In this document: positions 49,242 through 62,191 of the stretch, piece by piece | How the letters are laid out: every line of letters starts with the position of its first letter | Numbering within the stretch: position 1 is the stretch's first letter | DNA from: Batrachochytrium dendrobatidis JAM81 | Taxonomy: Eukaryota > Chytridiomycota > Chytridiomycetes > Rhizophydiales | Length of the DNA: 64,000 bases | NCBI RefSeq assembly: GCF_000203795.2 | Contig: NW_006281103.1 | Location: 815,658-879,657 of the forward strand | Direction: 5' to 3' | Notes under the pieces: model-generated | What the model was told of the DNA's origin: nothing | Databases searched by the model: none | The model's input: the letters and a program-made list of their open reading frames with translations, nothing else | Made by a program: the position numbers and the translations under genes

Positions 49242-51733
49242 ATGATTCCTGACCACTACGACCACCGACATAAAAAGCCATATGTGTCAGCAGTCGCACC
49301 ACACTCACGAGCGCTAAATGTGCCCAATGAATCATGGCTTATGGAACATTTGCGAGCTGCCATCGCTGACGTACCATGGAAACCCATTCTTCAACGAGTT
49401 CCTGGACTGCTGATTATCTTCATACTTTTGTTTGCCCTGTTCGGCTCTACTTACACCCCGTGGGCATTTGCCTCATATTTCTTGTTATTGCACGGCATGT
49501 TTGTTGCAAATAGCTTACGCACAGCATATGCCGTCTTTGTTGCTTACACACACTCCAAGGCTCACTCCATGACAGATTGGTACGCCAAGTATTGCCGTGA
49601 AACGGGTGTCGTTGGTGGTTCTGACAATACCCACGACCTCGCCTTTGATCACATTATGCATATTATTATTGTTCCAAACTACAAGGAGACCATGGACACT
49701 CTATGTGAAACCTTGGATGTATTGGCCTCGCATCGCAGAGCCATGACTCAGTACAAGGTAATGCTTTAAATCACTTGAACCGTCTGTATATCATGTCAAC
49801 TAATCAGTCTTGGCTCTACTTTTAGATTTGTATGGCTATGGAAGAGGCTGAAATGGGTAGCTCTGAAAAGGCTCAAGAGCTGCTGCTCATGTACGGCGAG
49901 CATTTTTATGAAATCACATATACAATTCATCCATCTGGCAGGCCAGGAGAAATTCGAGGAAAGTCGAGCAATGTTGCTTGGGCTGCTCGCCAAATGGCTA
50001 TGCGATGCGGGCCTCGTCATGACCACGAAATTGTCACTGTAATGGATGCTGATACTGGATTTGCTGAAGACTATTTCCTGGCCATGTCCTACCACTACGC
50101 TGTTGCTTCTCCAGAGCAGCGCCGCATTATGCTATTTTGTCCATCCACAGTCTTTGATCGCAATGCCAAGAACGTTCCCTCGTTTGTGCGAGTCACTGAC
50201 ATGTTTTGGTCCATTGGTGTTATTTCAAATCTATATCCAAGCTCTCCTGTCAAGATTCCTTGCTCAGCCTACTCGGTCTCGATGGACTTGGCTATTTCTA
50301 TAGGGTTTTGGGACACTGATCCTGGCTCTATTGGAGAGGACATGCACATGTATCTCAAGTGCTTTTTCTCCACCAACGGCCAGCTCATTGTAAAAACCAT
50401 ATTTTCTCCTGCATCACAATGTAACATTGAAGGCACTGGATCTGGTGTTATGGGCTACCTTGATGGGTTTACTGCTCGCTATGTCCAAGGAAAGCGCCAT
50501 CTTTGGGGTACTCTAGATTTTGGCTATGCACTCCGTCGCACTATCATGTCCTATGTCGCTCCAGAGACTCAGGGTATTGTTCAGCTTAAAAACACCAATT
50601 ATTCCAAGTTTGGCAAGGATGAAACTCAAGCTGGAACTATCAAGCTTTCTTTGTTGCTGACTCTTGCTCACCGTTTGGTAGAGTGTCACATTTTGATGGG
50701 CCAATTCCTGTCTCTGGTCGCACTGACCGCCTTGGTGATCCCTTCAAACAATAGCATCTATCTCCCCATCTCCGAGTATATTTGGTCATTCCTATCACCC
50801 ACAGAAACAGTCAACCCTGTAGTACTGTTTTCTCTAAATGCCGGCTTTTGGATTCGACTTGCGTGTGTCGTCTTCAATCTACCTACATTTTACTATTATG
50901 AAAAATATCACCAATGGGTTGGATTCGATCGATGGAACCTGCAAGATCGCTCCGAAGGTCTTTCTGGTCGTCGTGTCGACTCTGCTGCTGATCTCTCGTA
51001 TATTCCCGAGGGTGTCTTTCCTGGCTATGATCAACCCAAAGTCCAGTACATTGGTCTGCGTCCTCAATTGGCTTCTCCTAGAGTGTACCCATGGGCCGTG
51101 TTGGACTGGGTTGCTACTCCTTTTTCCGGCTTGCTCTTTTTCTCGGGTCCGCAATATCATGCTCAACTATCGCATCTTTTCACCGATCGTCTCGACTACA
51201 AGGTTGCTGCAAAACCTACACTGAATAGAGCAAGTGGCTTGCTGCCACTTGCATCTACAGATTCATTGGTTCCTATTGCATTTACTGATGTGCTTGTAGA
51301 AACAAACACTAGGCATCGTTCAAACTCATTCCATTCTCTACCTAATCTGCTGACACCTATACATCTCAAGGCAGGTGTACCGCTTTCGCCTTTATCATCA
51401 CCTTCTCCCAGTGTTCTGTCATCACCCAGGGCCTCGGTCTCTTCTGCTTCTTCTGCCACAACCCTAATTGCAGCTGCAGCCTCTGCAGCTGCAGTGTCAG
51501 GACCTACCCACTCAAGCTTTTCCACCTACACTTCCAGCAAATACGACGAATTTGAAGCTACCTCGACGATCTCATCCAAGGGTGACGAGGGTTATTTTGA
51601 CGAAACTGACGATTTAGTGCCGTCTGTTACCACAACACATTTTGTTGCTTCTCTTGGCGCTCCGCACTCAATCGCAAGCCATAGTGGCAATATGTCACAT
51701 ACGCAGGGATCGGCTGTGTCTGTCCATGTATAA
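49242..51733 (+). CDS. Family 2 membrane glycosyltransferase
   Basis: Two exons (49242-49757 and 49826-51733) give 807 residues; the intron is phase 0. Two membrane spans near residues 50-105 (GLLIIFILLFALFGSTYTPW and the following YFLLLHGMFVANSL) precede the GT2 domain. The domain has IIIVPNYKE, VTVMDADTGF with the D-x-D metal site, IGEDMHMYLKCFF with the catalytic-base E-D, and QGKRHLWG in place of the QxxRW acceptor motif. Further spans follow at about residues 475-560. The last 200 residues are S/A/T-rich and probably disordered. It is a processive-type enzyme of the chitin or glucan synthase superfamily, but not a canonical chitin synthase. The sugar and product are unknown. Confidence 0.82.
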
Positions 51734-52135
51734 AGTTATTTTTCTCCTATTTTTATCTACAATTATGGTATTGGGTGGAGTCAATTGGTGGTGGTGTGTT
51801 TTGATAGAGTTGCAGATATAAAGATGAATGTTTATATCTCGACCCAATTCTGAGATCATTCTATAGCACTAACAAGTGCCATGGCAGCATCTTGGAAACA
51901 CAAGTTTTGGGTTGGTGTATCGTCGTTGGTTACAAACACAAACGATGGATATTCAGTGACAATCTACTGATTTTGCAAAGCAGGGATAGTTGCAGACAAT
52001 TTATCCATCGACTCTCGCTCTTAATGACAACTGGTATGCACTCGAGTGAATGAGTGTTGTGAATGGACTAGTCATGTATTACTCTGCAAGTTCTGCATTC
52101 AAATAGTATACAAGGCATACTTTTTGACGAGGCGT
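51734..52135. other. Convergent intergenic region
   Basis: About 400 bp forming the 3' ends of the GT2 and PCID2-like genes. Nothing else seen. Confidence 0.5.
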
Positions 52136-53880
52136 TTATTGTACCATTGCCGACTTCATGGATGGAAACGGATCCTTGTTGGATAATACTACCATTTGCC
52201 GCTCATGGGACAAGTATCCTTTAATAAAGTTTTTATCCACCATAATAGCAAGGAAACATTCCACCTGTGCAGAATCAACAGGCTGATCTCCTGATGCAAG
52301 CTCAAGTGCTCGTTGAAATACTGACATATGTATACGCGATGCTTTAGCATGAATCAACCACCTAGAATCAACACGAGTCAATCAATCCAAAGTATCATCT
52401 ATGCAAGAAAGTAGTCATGGCAGGACTTACACGTTACGGAACAGTGTGCGTAAAACCAACAATCGAACAAGCTCGATAGTTAGCCATGTCCCACGACGAA
52501 TAAGCTCTGCTTCATGGATTTGAAAGGCGTCGTCAAACCGCTTAACATTTCCAGATCGTACTGCATGAACAAACTCTTGATATATGTTGCCAATGGCTGG
52601 ATATTTGGTAAACAAGCGTGGGTGGGGAAGAATTCCTCGCATAAGTTGTGCTGGAACTAGATAAGCCAAAATAGATCTAGCAATTTAAAAGTGTTTTCCA
52701 CTCGTTAGTTTTGCTTTTAAATATCAACATGGCGAATGGTGATTTGCAATCATAAAACAGATTATACCACTTACTGCTTGTTGAGTTTATCCACCAAAGT
52801 TTGATACAAGCTGCGATCAAAAGCAAACATCAGACTAGAACTGGCCGATTCGAAATTCTCACTGTAAAATGCAAGAATACCAGTATAATACTTGAATGTG
52901 ACTTGATGCGATATAGGAAATTGTGATAGATTGGGCAAATCAGCTGATTGGAGTGATCTCAAAATAGTTGAGCAAAGGTTTGTGGAATTGAGCTATACGG
53001 ATAGACACATATCAACCACTGGTTCGTTATTGGGTTGAATCCATTTACAATCATATTAATGGTTAGAATCAGCGACCTACCTTGAAATAGGTTCGGAAAA
53101 GCATATTCACTACAAAATACGTGCCCCATTTTCGAGATACATTTGTCTGCGAAGATCGATCTGTCACACATGCAGAGAATGCTCGGTTTATGGTTCGAGC
53201 AGCCTCTTCCAAATGGCTTGCTTTTTTGCCATTCTCTAAAACTGCATCTGCGCGGATACTCAATGACCGCAGATCTCGTATGAGCACGTACAGTACTGGA
53301 AGGGACCAACTTGTATGGTGCGGAAATATTTGGTAAAACGACCTATACGACAATAATATTTGATTCGATTAAATGTTGGTTTTAAACACTGGATTTGCAG
53401 AATGGTAATAGCTCAGCTTTGGCTGATAAAATGATATCATGCTTACAGACACAGTTTGTTCTGTAAAGTTGCTGCCTCTGTCAAGTCATTCCGTTCTAAA
53501 GCTCGAAGAACATTCACATGAAAGTGAGCCATATCTTTCCATGGCATAGTAAGTTTAGAGATGGCCGATGATATACGAAACTCGGGCTAGTATAAGATAT
53601 GATCAAACCAGCGGGAAACCATGTCAGATACAGACATATGACTAGAAAACCATAAGCCAAGGATGACTGTATCAAAGCATTGTAGGTGAAATGGACTGTC
53701 ATGGTGGTGATGCTAGAATATAAACTCAGCAGAGCTTACCAGATGCAATATACTGGACATGGTAGCTGCATGGTCAGTCGAGATGGATATGATCTCAGCC
53801 AGCAACACACCATTCTCTTTGGCTATGCAATTTTCAAGCTTGGCTATATACGATTGCAATACGGGACTCTGTGGTGTCAT
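52136..53880 (-). CDS. PCI-domain protein, PCID2/Thp1/CSN12 family
   Basis: Six exons (53880-53740, 53586-53447, 53342-53081, 52992-52775, 52676-52431, 52361-52136) give 410 residues, close to the 399 of human PCID2. Helical repeats include SWSLPVLYVLIRDLRSL, RKWGTYFVVNMLFRTYFKV and QVTFKYYTGILAFYS. The PCI/winged-helix part has ILAYLVPAQLMRGILP, EAELIRRGTWLTIELVRLLV, VECFLAIMVDKNFIKGYLSHERQMVVLSNKDPFP. PCID2/Thp1 with Sac3 forms the TREX-2 complex, which couples transcription with mRNA export at the nuclear pore. CSN12 is a close paralogue; the length and C-terminus favour PCID2. The first exon start (MTPQSPVLQSY) is chosen because stops precede it. Confidence 0.88.
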
Positions 53881-54379
53881 TGCTGATTGTAGTTGCAAAC
53901 CAAACTGCAGGCTTACAGAAATGGTTGTTCAAAGGCTAAAAACTCGCTTCATTCAAAAGTCGAATATCAGCATCACTGCTATTCAATCACCCAAATTTAT
54001 AATACAACTTTATCAAGTCTGATTGTAGTTTTTGCACATAGTATCCATCTGCTGGAGTTCAAGTAAAAACAACAATGTAAATCTAGTTTGTTTGGACCAT
54101 GAAGCAACTCATCTAATGGAAAGTAGTCATCAAACTACGCGATGTTCACGTAAATGAAACTTGTATTCATCCTGCTTTGAACAAGTAATTCCTCATACAA
54201 TCATCAAATTCATCCATTGTTTCATGGCACTGGCTGCTTGTATATTTTGACATCCTTAGTGCTTCAATTGAATGGGTACGGCTGGAGCAATCGTGAATTC
54301 TAGTTTTATTTTGATATACTATCTCAATTGCAACTAATCCGTATTACCACTTTTGCCAATTCCAGCTGGTTACTTCATT
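53881..54379. other. Intergenic, promoter of PCID2-like gene
   Basis: About 500 bp, AT-rich, between the PCID2-like promoter and the 3' end of the kinase gene. No gene or clear repeat. Confidence 0.5.
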
Positions 54380-57378
54380 CTAGTGGTAGTCGTCGCGAGG
54401 ATTGAGCGTAGGAAGAATGGTTGCAGTCAACCCTTCGGTGTTTCCTGCACCTAATCTCATATCCAACATTCTTGTTTTGTCTGATCCTATAAAAGGCAAG
54501 CCTGAAAAGTCCTACAGTTTGATATATCAATAGGCGTCAATTAAGCTGATTCTATTTTAAATGACATGGTTTCAATGGTATTTGATATGCTTACCTTGGG
54601 CTTAGGTGCATCTTTTCGTTTGTCTGTACTCATACTGCTGATACTAAGCATGGGTAGATTAACTCCACGTATATCTACTTTGGGTTTAAACTGGTATAAA
54701 GGATCTTTGAATGGTATGGCTTGGGTACCTCCAATAACAGGCAACTAAAAATAAACAATCAAACGATCATGACAAATATAGGTTAAAATACAAGTACATT
54801 TAGCGTACTGATTCAAAATTAATAGTATAAATTAACTACCAACTACTTTTCTATCTACTTACTTTTGCCTGATGAGCTTTTCTTGCTTGTATGTGATTTG
54901 AATTATTGCTCGGGTGTCCCCAAGTTCCAGAAGTCCTGCGCTGAAGACCCACAATCCCTGCACTGTTGTGTTTGGATCCCTGTCCTTCTAATGTACTAGC
55001 TGCATAGTTTGATCCACCAGCAATCATCTTTTTTGCTCGACGTGTTTTGACTACTTCATTGCCTCCGCGATTTGTATCCACATAATGTCCTTTAATTGGA
55101 TGTTGTGCATTGGACATGCTTGTAACATTTGTTGCATTCGTGGATGTATTGGATACGACAGACACAGTATCTAAATTATCCAGTGGGGCTAATGGATGGT
55201 GAAGTAGGTGATTTTTGACATGTAGTGTGGGTGGCAAATGTGAATGAATGTTGTGCGGTTGACCTAAAACAACAGGTTTTTGAGTATGATGAATAGAAGT
55301 TTCAGGAAGTTGATTGTGATGCTGAACCGTATTGGTAGCTTGCTGGTGTATCGTGTCTGGTTGAGATACATATGTTTGTTTTGGATGTTGAGTTGAAGCA
55401 GCAGTGTATACTGTACTGCTGACAGATTCATTTGTTTTTGATACATCCAACGCAACAGTCTGATTTACAGCCTGATCGCTGAGGTTTTCTGATGGATGCT
55501 GTGGCGGGTGATTTTCATGCTGATTTACTGCTTGTACATGATCCACATTGGGTGCTGCCACTGGTATACTCGTATTCTTTTCATCGTGTTTTGTAGCTAA
55601 TTTCTTGAGATAGGAATTGGCAGGCCCATCACTTTTGTTTGTCACATCCTATACAATTAAAAGGCATTTAGATGTATTCCAGTCTCATCAAATTCGTGCT
55701 GGTTTTCATTAAACACATTACAATCTGATACGCTGCAGTGTAATGTGTCAATTCATCGTATAACCAAGAATTACCTCTAATAACTTTGCCTTGAGTGTTG
55801 TAGCAGATGAATCTCGTGCTGAATGCACAATATCACTTTTACCAATATGAGATTCCGAAGGTTGCATGTTCTTGAAAAATCCATGTTTTAATACCTCCTT
55901 GGCAGTCAGCCTACATTCATTTTTTGTCATAATACCGTGGTTTAGCATACCAATACAACCCTACTATTTAATCGGTATATTTGTTTTGATGATATACTTA
56001 CCGAAGATCAGGATCATACATCAACATAGCATTAATTAAATCAATGCACACTTCTGATATTTGAGGAAGTAAAACTTGAATTCCAGTTCCTTCTTTTAAA
56101 GGAAAATTATATTCTGGTGAACCTGATCGAGTTCTAGTATTTCAGTATTGAAATCAGCACATTTATCAATACAATGTTAGAAATCAAATAGTAATATACT
56201 GGTAGCTCAGCACAATATATAATTATGTTGCCAAAATGACTTGCCCAAGCATTTTTTGTAATAGTTTAGCACTAGGCGTGCCAAGAACTGCGTGAATACG
56301 ATGTAGTTGATCTAGTCCGTTGCTGCCAGGAAATAGCGGTGCTTTTGAAAGAATTTCGTAAAGAACACACCCAGCTCCCCAGATATCCATTTTGAAGTTA
56401 TACACTCCATAGCAAAGAAAGCATTCGGGGCTACGGTACCATCTTGTTGCAATATACTCTGTATAGGGCTGCTTGGAATGAATTCCTCGACAGGATCCAA
56501 AATCAGCAAGTTTGATTGTGTTGTCTTTGACAAGAATGTTTTCTGGCTTGATATCTCTATGAAAAATCCCTTTACTACATTTAAAGCATGTCAGTTTTTA
56601 ACTCACTAGAAAGCATAAATACCATTCCTGTTTAATTTCAACTAGCAGTTGTGATTTCTACCTGTGCATATACTCAAGACCAGTGCAGATCTGAAAAAAA
56701 TAGTTTTTGGCTTTGGACTCGCCAATCACAACGTTTTTTCGTAAAAATAGTTCATACAAATTACAGTCCATCAATTCAAAATTGAGAGCTAATACGCCAT
56801 GCTTTTGATCACTATTTCATTCCAAAAAGTATTTAGATGGTTTCATGCTCCAGTTTCAAATGTCAAGTCTCACTATATAACACTTACAAAATTACTTCAA
56901 TCAAATCAATAACATGATTGTGTGGATTAAGACGTCGTAATGCTTGAATTTCTCTCAGATTTTGGATTTCTTCAAATGTACTACAACCATGATAAATCGT
57001 TTCAAACGAGGTGTTTAGTTTTGACTATGGTCAAGGCATGTCAAAGTTGTCTAAATCATAAACAGTCACAAGACTCGAAGATTTTAAAGTACCTATTAAA
57101 TCGCTTGCGAAATCTTTTCATGGCATAAAATTTCCCAGATGCTTTGTGCTTGACTTTGAGGACTTGAGAAAAAGTGCCCTCGCCGAGTTTTTGCGACACG
57201 CGAAATTCTAATCGGTTATTCGCGTAAATACTTGCAGTTAGGAATCATGAATGGCAGATACTAGGAGATTCAGTAGCCCACAACACTATGATCCACCTCA
57301 ATATCAAGGTGAGTTCCAGTAGACATTCAAAACCAACGACATTAATTTACCTTCAAATTTGCGTGGCTGATCAGACAT
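54380..57378 (-). CDS. MOK-like ciliary MAP-kinase-related protein kinase
   Basis: Ten exons (57378-57351, 57207-57093, 56980-56888, 56811-56662, 56574-56245, 56133-56002, 55910-55775, 55648-54863, 54744-54595, 54511-54380) give 683 residues. The kinase domain (10 to about 305) has GEGTFSQV, AMKRFRKRF, IQNLREIQALRRLNPHNHV, FHRDIKPENIL, LADFGSCRG and the TEY activation loop in KQPYTEYIATRWYRSPE. The order and wording match MOK of the MAK/ICK/MOK group, kinases that control cilium length and transport. The C-terminal 380 residues are Q/H/N/T-rich with basic clusters and no known domain. One intron (donor GG|GCAAGT at 56244) is of the GC-AG type; a GT alternative breaks the frame. Confidence 0.92.
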
Positions 57379-59392
57379 GGTTGGAATAAAATGTATTGCA
57401 ATATCTGGTATTGAGCAGTGTAGTCAGTCGGATCTAGCGCGTGAAGAAACGTAAGAATAGAATTATCGGATGCTAAGCAACACGCTCACTAAAAAGCAAT
57501 GCAATCGAATCCAGCTATTTCGTATATATCAGACTTTAGGTTTCCACCAAGATACGTAGTCACAAGTATTTTTTGCAAGTTTACAATTGCCAGGGAGCAG
57601 ACAGTTAGAATGACATTAGTTAGTTTTCAGTGGTTGGCTATAAAAACACACACTGATCTGTGTATGGTATTGCATTGAGAATGATTGAATGCATCATGGT
57701 CTTGCTCGTACCTATTATTGGATTCCAGCACAATCAAGCAATCAATGGCGACTAGTGGACTGGTGTGACAGTAAACAGATCGTGTTGTTGAAAACTTGGA
57801 AAGTACTTGCAGATAAAGTGTGAGGAATATGTTTTCAGAGCTTGGCAGTGATCCGATGTATCTATTAATCGTTGTGCAAATAAACTATTTTAGGGTAATG
57901 GAGGTGGGGAAGAAGAAACGAAATGATTGCGCCGTGTCACAAAGATTGAAACAATAAATTATATTTCAAATTACAATGAACAATAGATGTTCTTGTACAA
58001 GAATCTGTTCAATAAACTGTAAACGGGACTGGCGAATATCTTTTCAAGCCAATACGAGTATCTTTTAAATTGCTATGATATATCTGTCAAAGCATATATT
58101 ATTTGAGCTATTGGGGCTACTTGTTTACAAGACATTCCCCAGTATCAAGACTAAATAACGAGATACGCCTAGTCAATATCAATAATGGCTTTTCAAATTG
58201 CAGATGTTGCTTGTTTCTAGATTCAAGCGTGGTTGCAGCCGAGCATGCTGGAATAAAGCGACAATGACATGTACGATCCACATGCTGAGATGTCCTGTTC
58301 AGACCAACAGCAAAAATGGCCATATGAATATCGGATGCATGGCCAGATTGACAGAGAACATGAGATTGGAGAGCAGTTCTGTTTCTGCCAGAACAGAAGC
58401 TCGCGGTTTGGATTCGATTTTCTTTCCATCAACGGTGACTGAGCAAGTGAGTGACAAGGCCAATTCTGTTACTAACCATTGCTGCGACAAACTGTCTGCT
58501 ACCACTCCTGCATTACAAGATATGCATGTGTTTTGGGGTGTTCATGGCTACTGTTATAGCTACCTTCACCTAGTCAAGAAAACCACTTTGAATAGGTTTA
58601 AAATGGCATGTTGAATACTGCCAGACCACTCGAGGTTCAACATCCACCTCCATCAGCAAGGGTCATACTATTGGGTTATCATTATATTTTACTCTAGTTT
58701 AAATATTGACTGGTTAAGCGAGAAGGCGCAGCTGTCATCTATCCTGTCAATTAAGACTGAACATCATGGCTGTTATCGCATGGTGGTTGATGGTCGATAT
58801 TTTCCCATCTGTCTGCTGCCATCATGCACACATCTGTATACTGTGTATGAGTATTTCAGAATTAAAGCAGGAATAAGAAGCGTATGAGGATTCACTATTA
58901 TCATTTGTGATCCTTGTTCAAGTACTGCATGCTCGACTATTTTGGCTCATAAACTCGTTAAATGTATGGCTTGATTTGACCCATACGGCAGGTATCGGCT
59001 TACAGCCTTGCCTAGTCCTTTTGGAGCCATCTCTATAGCATTTATTATAGACTTGTTTCTATTTAAAGCTATCAGCCAGGCAAGGGTTGATTGGTGGCTT
59101 GCATTGTGATGAGCTGCATCTTATCGAGAAATGCTAGCCATTATTTCGAATACTGTTATTTACAATGCTCAGTTTCAAGTTTCTGGTTGCCTCTATGCAT
59201 TCCAATCATGCACATGTTTGTGTATATACAGATTTTAATCATTCATACAGTATTAGCATCTCCAAGATAGGAATACTAATATCGCTGCACTTTACTTTTA
59301 ATCTAATGCATACAATATTGATTTTTGTACTAGAATTCGTTTTGTTACAACTGCAATTTATACTTGGTCATTCTATTATCAAACTGTAACTA
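57379..59392. other. 2-kb gap, no confident gene
   Basis: Between the divergent MOK-like and PP2C genes. Around 58117-58560 the minus strand has two overlapping open frames (one ends in FIWPFLLLV, the other in LFSLDTGECLVNK), and the plus strand has a 138-codon frame. None has recognisable motifs, and no splice pair joins them. The rest has stops in all frames. Confidence 0.5.
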
Positions 59393-60780
59393 ATGGGTCA
59401 GGCACTCTCTGAACCAGTTACTGAGAAGCACACTACTTCCGGAGAAGATGATCAGTATGTCTATGGCGCTAGTGCCATGCAAGGCTGGCGGATATGTATG
59501 TGACCATTTTTTTGAATGAAACACGGAGATTTAGTTTAGAGACATGCATACCAATGTGCGGTGCTGATGTCTTTTATTATTGCGACTGTCTGAAACTATG
59601 TAGCGATGGAGGATGCCCACACCACGTTGCTGAAGTTGACCAGCACTCCCAACAGGACTGCCTTTTTTGCGGTTTTTGATGGACACGGAGGCCAAAACGT
59701 ATCAAAGTATTGCGAGAGTCATTTACACAAGGTTATTGCTGGTACTGAGGAGTTCAAAAATATGGATTATGAGGGTGCTTTAAAAACTGGATTTCTTAGT
59801 ACTGACATGAAGTTAAGAAATGGTAATGCTGCTTGATTTGGATGTGTTTATTTTAGATCTTTGCTTCATTTTAAATCTGTTCATATATTCTATGCTTGAA
59901 ACATTCATCTGATACTATTCATGTTGATTGTGCGTGGTTTGTAGATCCCAGCCATGCTAATGAACCATCTGGTGCAACTTCAGTTGCAGCCATCATCACC
60001 GACTCGAAAATTTATGTTGGAAATGCAGGAGATTCACGGGCTGTATTGTGCACTACTTTGGGCCAAGCAGAACCTCTCTCATTTGATCACAAACCTAAAA
60101 ATCCTTTGGAACTAGAGAGAATTGTTGCAGCTGGCGGGTTTGTTGATTGTGGACGTGTCAATGGTATGATAAAACTGTTGTTGATCATGGATTGCTGTTC
60201 ATTTCACTCAAGTCCTTTTCAATCCTTTTGAACTACCCATCAGGCAATCTTGCACTTTCTCGTGCTATTGGCGACTTTGAGTTTAAACAATCCACAGATT
60301 TGCCTGCAGAAAGGCAAATTGTCACTGCTTTTCCTGATGTGATGGAATGGACTTTAAGGGATTCTGACGAGTTTTTAGTATTGGCTTGCGATGGTAAGAT
60401 GCTTTTACTTGGCACTACACGGCACTTTGGTATCAATCATACTTGTATTCACATGCATTGGGTTTAAAATAGGAATTTGGGATTGTATGACAAATCAAGA
60501 TGTGGTTGATTTTATATCAAGCAAGATTGTTGAAAAGCATGAACTAGGAACCATTTGTGAGATGCTTATGGATCACTGTCTTGGGCCAGATCCCGTAATA
60601 TATGAAGTTGGATTTGATAACATGACCGTTGTGATCGTTGCTCTCCTGCGCGGGCGAACAAAAGAGGCCTGGTGTGATGCTGTTTCAAAACGTGTCGAGG
60701 CCCAAGGTGGAATCCGTCCACGCAGTTTGATTTCCAGACAACCTGTTGCCGACACTGTTCCTGCCGAAGGTGTTAATTAA
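59393..60780 (+). CDS. PP2C-type serine/threonine phosphatase
   Basis: Five exons (59393-59495, 59604-59822, 59945-60163, 60244-60393, 60473-60780), each joining in phase 1, give 332 residues. Starting [13 protein letters not shown], it carries a potential N-myristoylation glycine. PPM motifs run in order: ASAMQGWR with [19 protein letters not shown] (metal-binding Asp), [48 protein letters not shown], and [12 protein letters not shown] (metal-binding Asp). The core is complete. It resembles Ptc2/Ptc3/PPM1A-G, which switch off MAP-kinase and checkpoint signals; the exact subgroup is not certain. The catalytic core nearly fills the protein, with a 50-residue tail. Confidence 0.94.
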
Positions 60781-61123
60781 GGAATATTTTATGCTATTCC
60801 ATTGATTTGGTTTTAAAAATAAGATTTTTATAAATCGTTATTCATAAAGGCTTGTAAATCATTTCAAATTGGGACTTTAAACACATTGTAAAATAGTGGA
60901 TTGCCAGATCTGGTTGAAAGCGTTGGTCTGCTAAAGCCTGAACGTTTCCGATCTCATAACCACAGCTTGATTCCATGATTCGGTTATCCAAACTATTCCA
61001 GATAAACAATTTCACTGGTGGGTATCTGTTGTATTGATTGGTATTTGCTGAGTATAGAAGCTGCAGTTATATATTGCTGTTGGTAGTCGATTTTTTGATT
61101 CCTTTCTGTCCATCATTACAGCC
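60781..61123. other. Intergenic, promoter of MAPR gene
   Basis: 343 bp. A stretch near 60960 (CCACAGCTTGATTCCATGAT) resembles 44929-44948 in the repeat-rich region, a weak trace of the dispersed family. Confidence 0.4.
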
Positions 61124-61648
61124 ATGACATCGACACAAACCTTCACTCCAGCAGAGCTTGCCAAGTTTGATGGCTCGGATGAAGCCCAACCAGTTTACGT
61201 TGCTATCAAGGGAACAGGTGAGCCATCATGGGAGTGTTCTGTAGTTTTTGGCTGGCTTTAACAGTACAAAAACGACCACTCGATCAAGAATCGATAATGC
61301 ATTGGCTGATCGTTTTCTTTCAACACATTTAGTCTTTGATGTGACTTCCAACAGAAAAATGTATGCTCCTGGGCAAGGATATGCTGTATTTGCTGGAAAG
61401 GATGCATCTAGAGCTCTTGGAATGTCCAAGCTACAACTCGAGTACTGCGTTTCCGATTACAGCACTTTAACTGCTGAAGAGGTATGTCGAATTGCATCTG
61501 AATTCCATCAACGGAGATGAAGACCCAAAGCTTATTGACCATCTCGCTTTATTACTTGAATTGCTAGCTCAAGGTTCTGGATAATTGGCATGTGTTTTAT
61601 ACCAAAAAGTACCCAGTTGTAGGACATACCACAACTGCTGCACTTTAA
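61124..61648 (+). CDS. DAP1: Dap1/membrane-associated progesterone receptor-like heme protein
   Basis: Three exons (61124-61217, 61333-61481, 61568-61648) give 107 residues. It is a cytochrome b5-like MAPR domain: FTPAELAKFDGSD, VYVAIKGTVFDVTSNRKMY, APGQGYAVFAGKDASRALG and LDNWHVFYTKKYPVVG, matching the family from start to end. MAPR proteins bind heme through a tyrosine rather than two histidines and support P450 (Erg11) function in sterol synthesis. Unlike animal PGRMC1 there is no N-terminal membrane helix, as in yeast Dap1. Confidence 0.93.
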
Positions 61649-62191
61649 ACTTTTGTTTCTCTGGGCTACAAAAATGAGTTGAATATCAAATACAATCTAC
61701 ATATTTCACTGTGTAGTTTATAATCTTTGGTGGGTTGCGATAAATGAGAGTTTCAATGGATCGATACTGTTTTATTCAGGTTTAATCATAGTACTCTTGG
61801 TCTGTTTGTGTTGTTTATCTGCACATCTACTATCGTGCCTTTTGGTTTTGAAAACCATCATGGTTTGGCCATATCAACCGATATTGCGAATGCTATACAC
61901 TGCACCACATACACAATACATAGATTCTGAGATATCATTAGAGATTAAGACAAACGCATGTTCAACGAGATGCAAGCTAGATCAGAGTTTTAGAATATGA
62001 TTTGCACTGTTTTTAATGGCCATACAACTGATCATTAAAGTGATCGTGCTATAAACCTGACGATCCAACCAGTCTTGTTGAAAATGATACAACATCTCAT
62101 TGCTTATCGATTAAATCAGATCGACTGTTTAACGTAGACTTTTATTTGAAAATTCAGTTTACTTGTTCGAGTCACAGGCATAATTTTGTCA
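61649..62191. other. Convergent intergenic region, no gene
   Basis: About 540 bp between the MAPR and glutamine synthetase-type genes. AT-rich, with no supported feature. Confidence 0.5.

Noticed and set aside
58198..58614. 138-codon plus-strand frame
   Set aside because: No motif, no signal, overlaps equally good frames on the other strand, and its composition fits chance.
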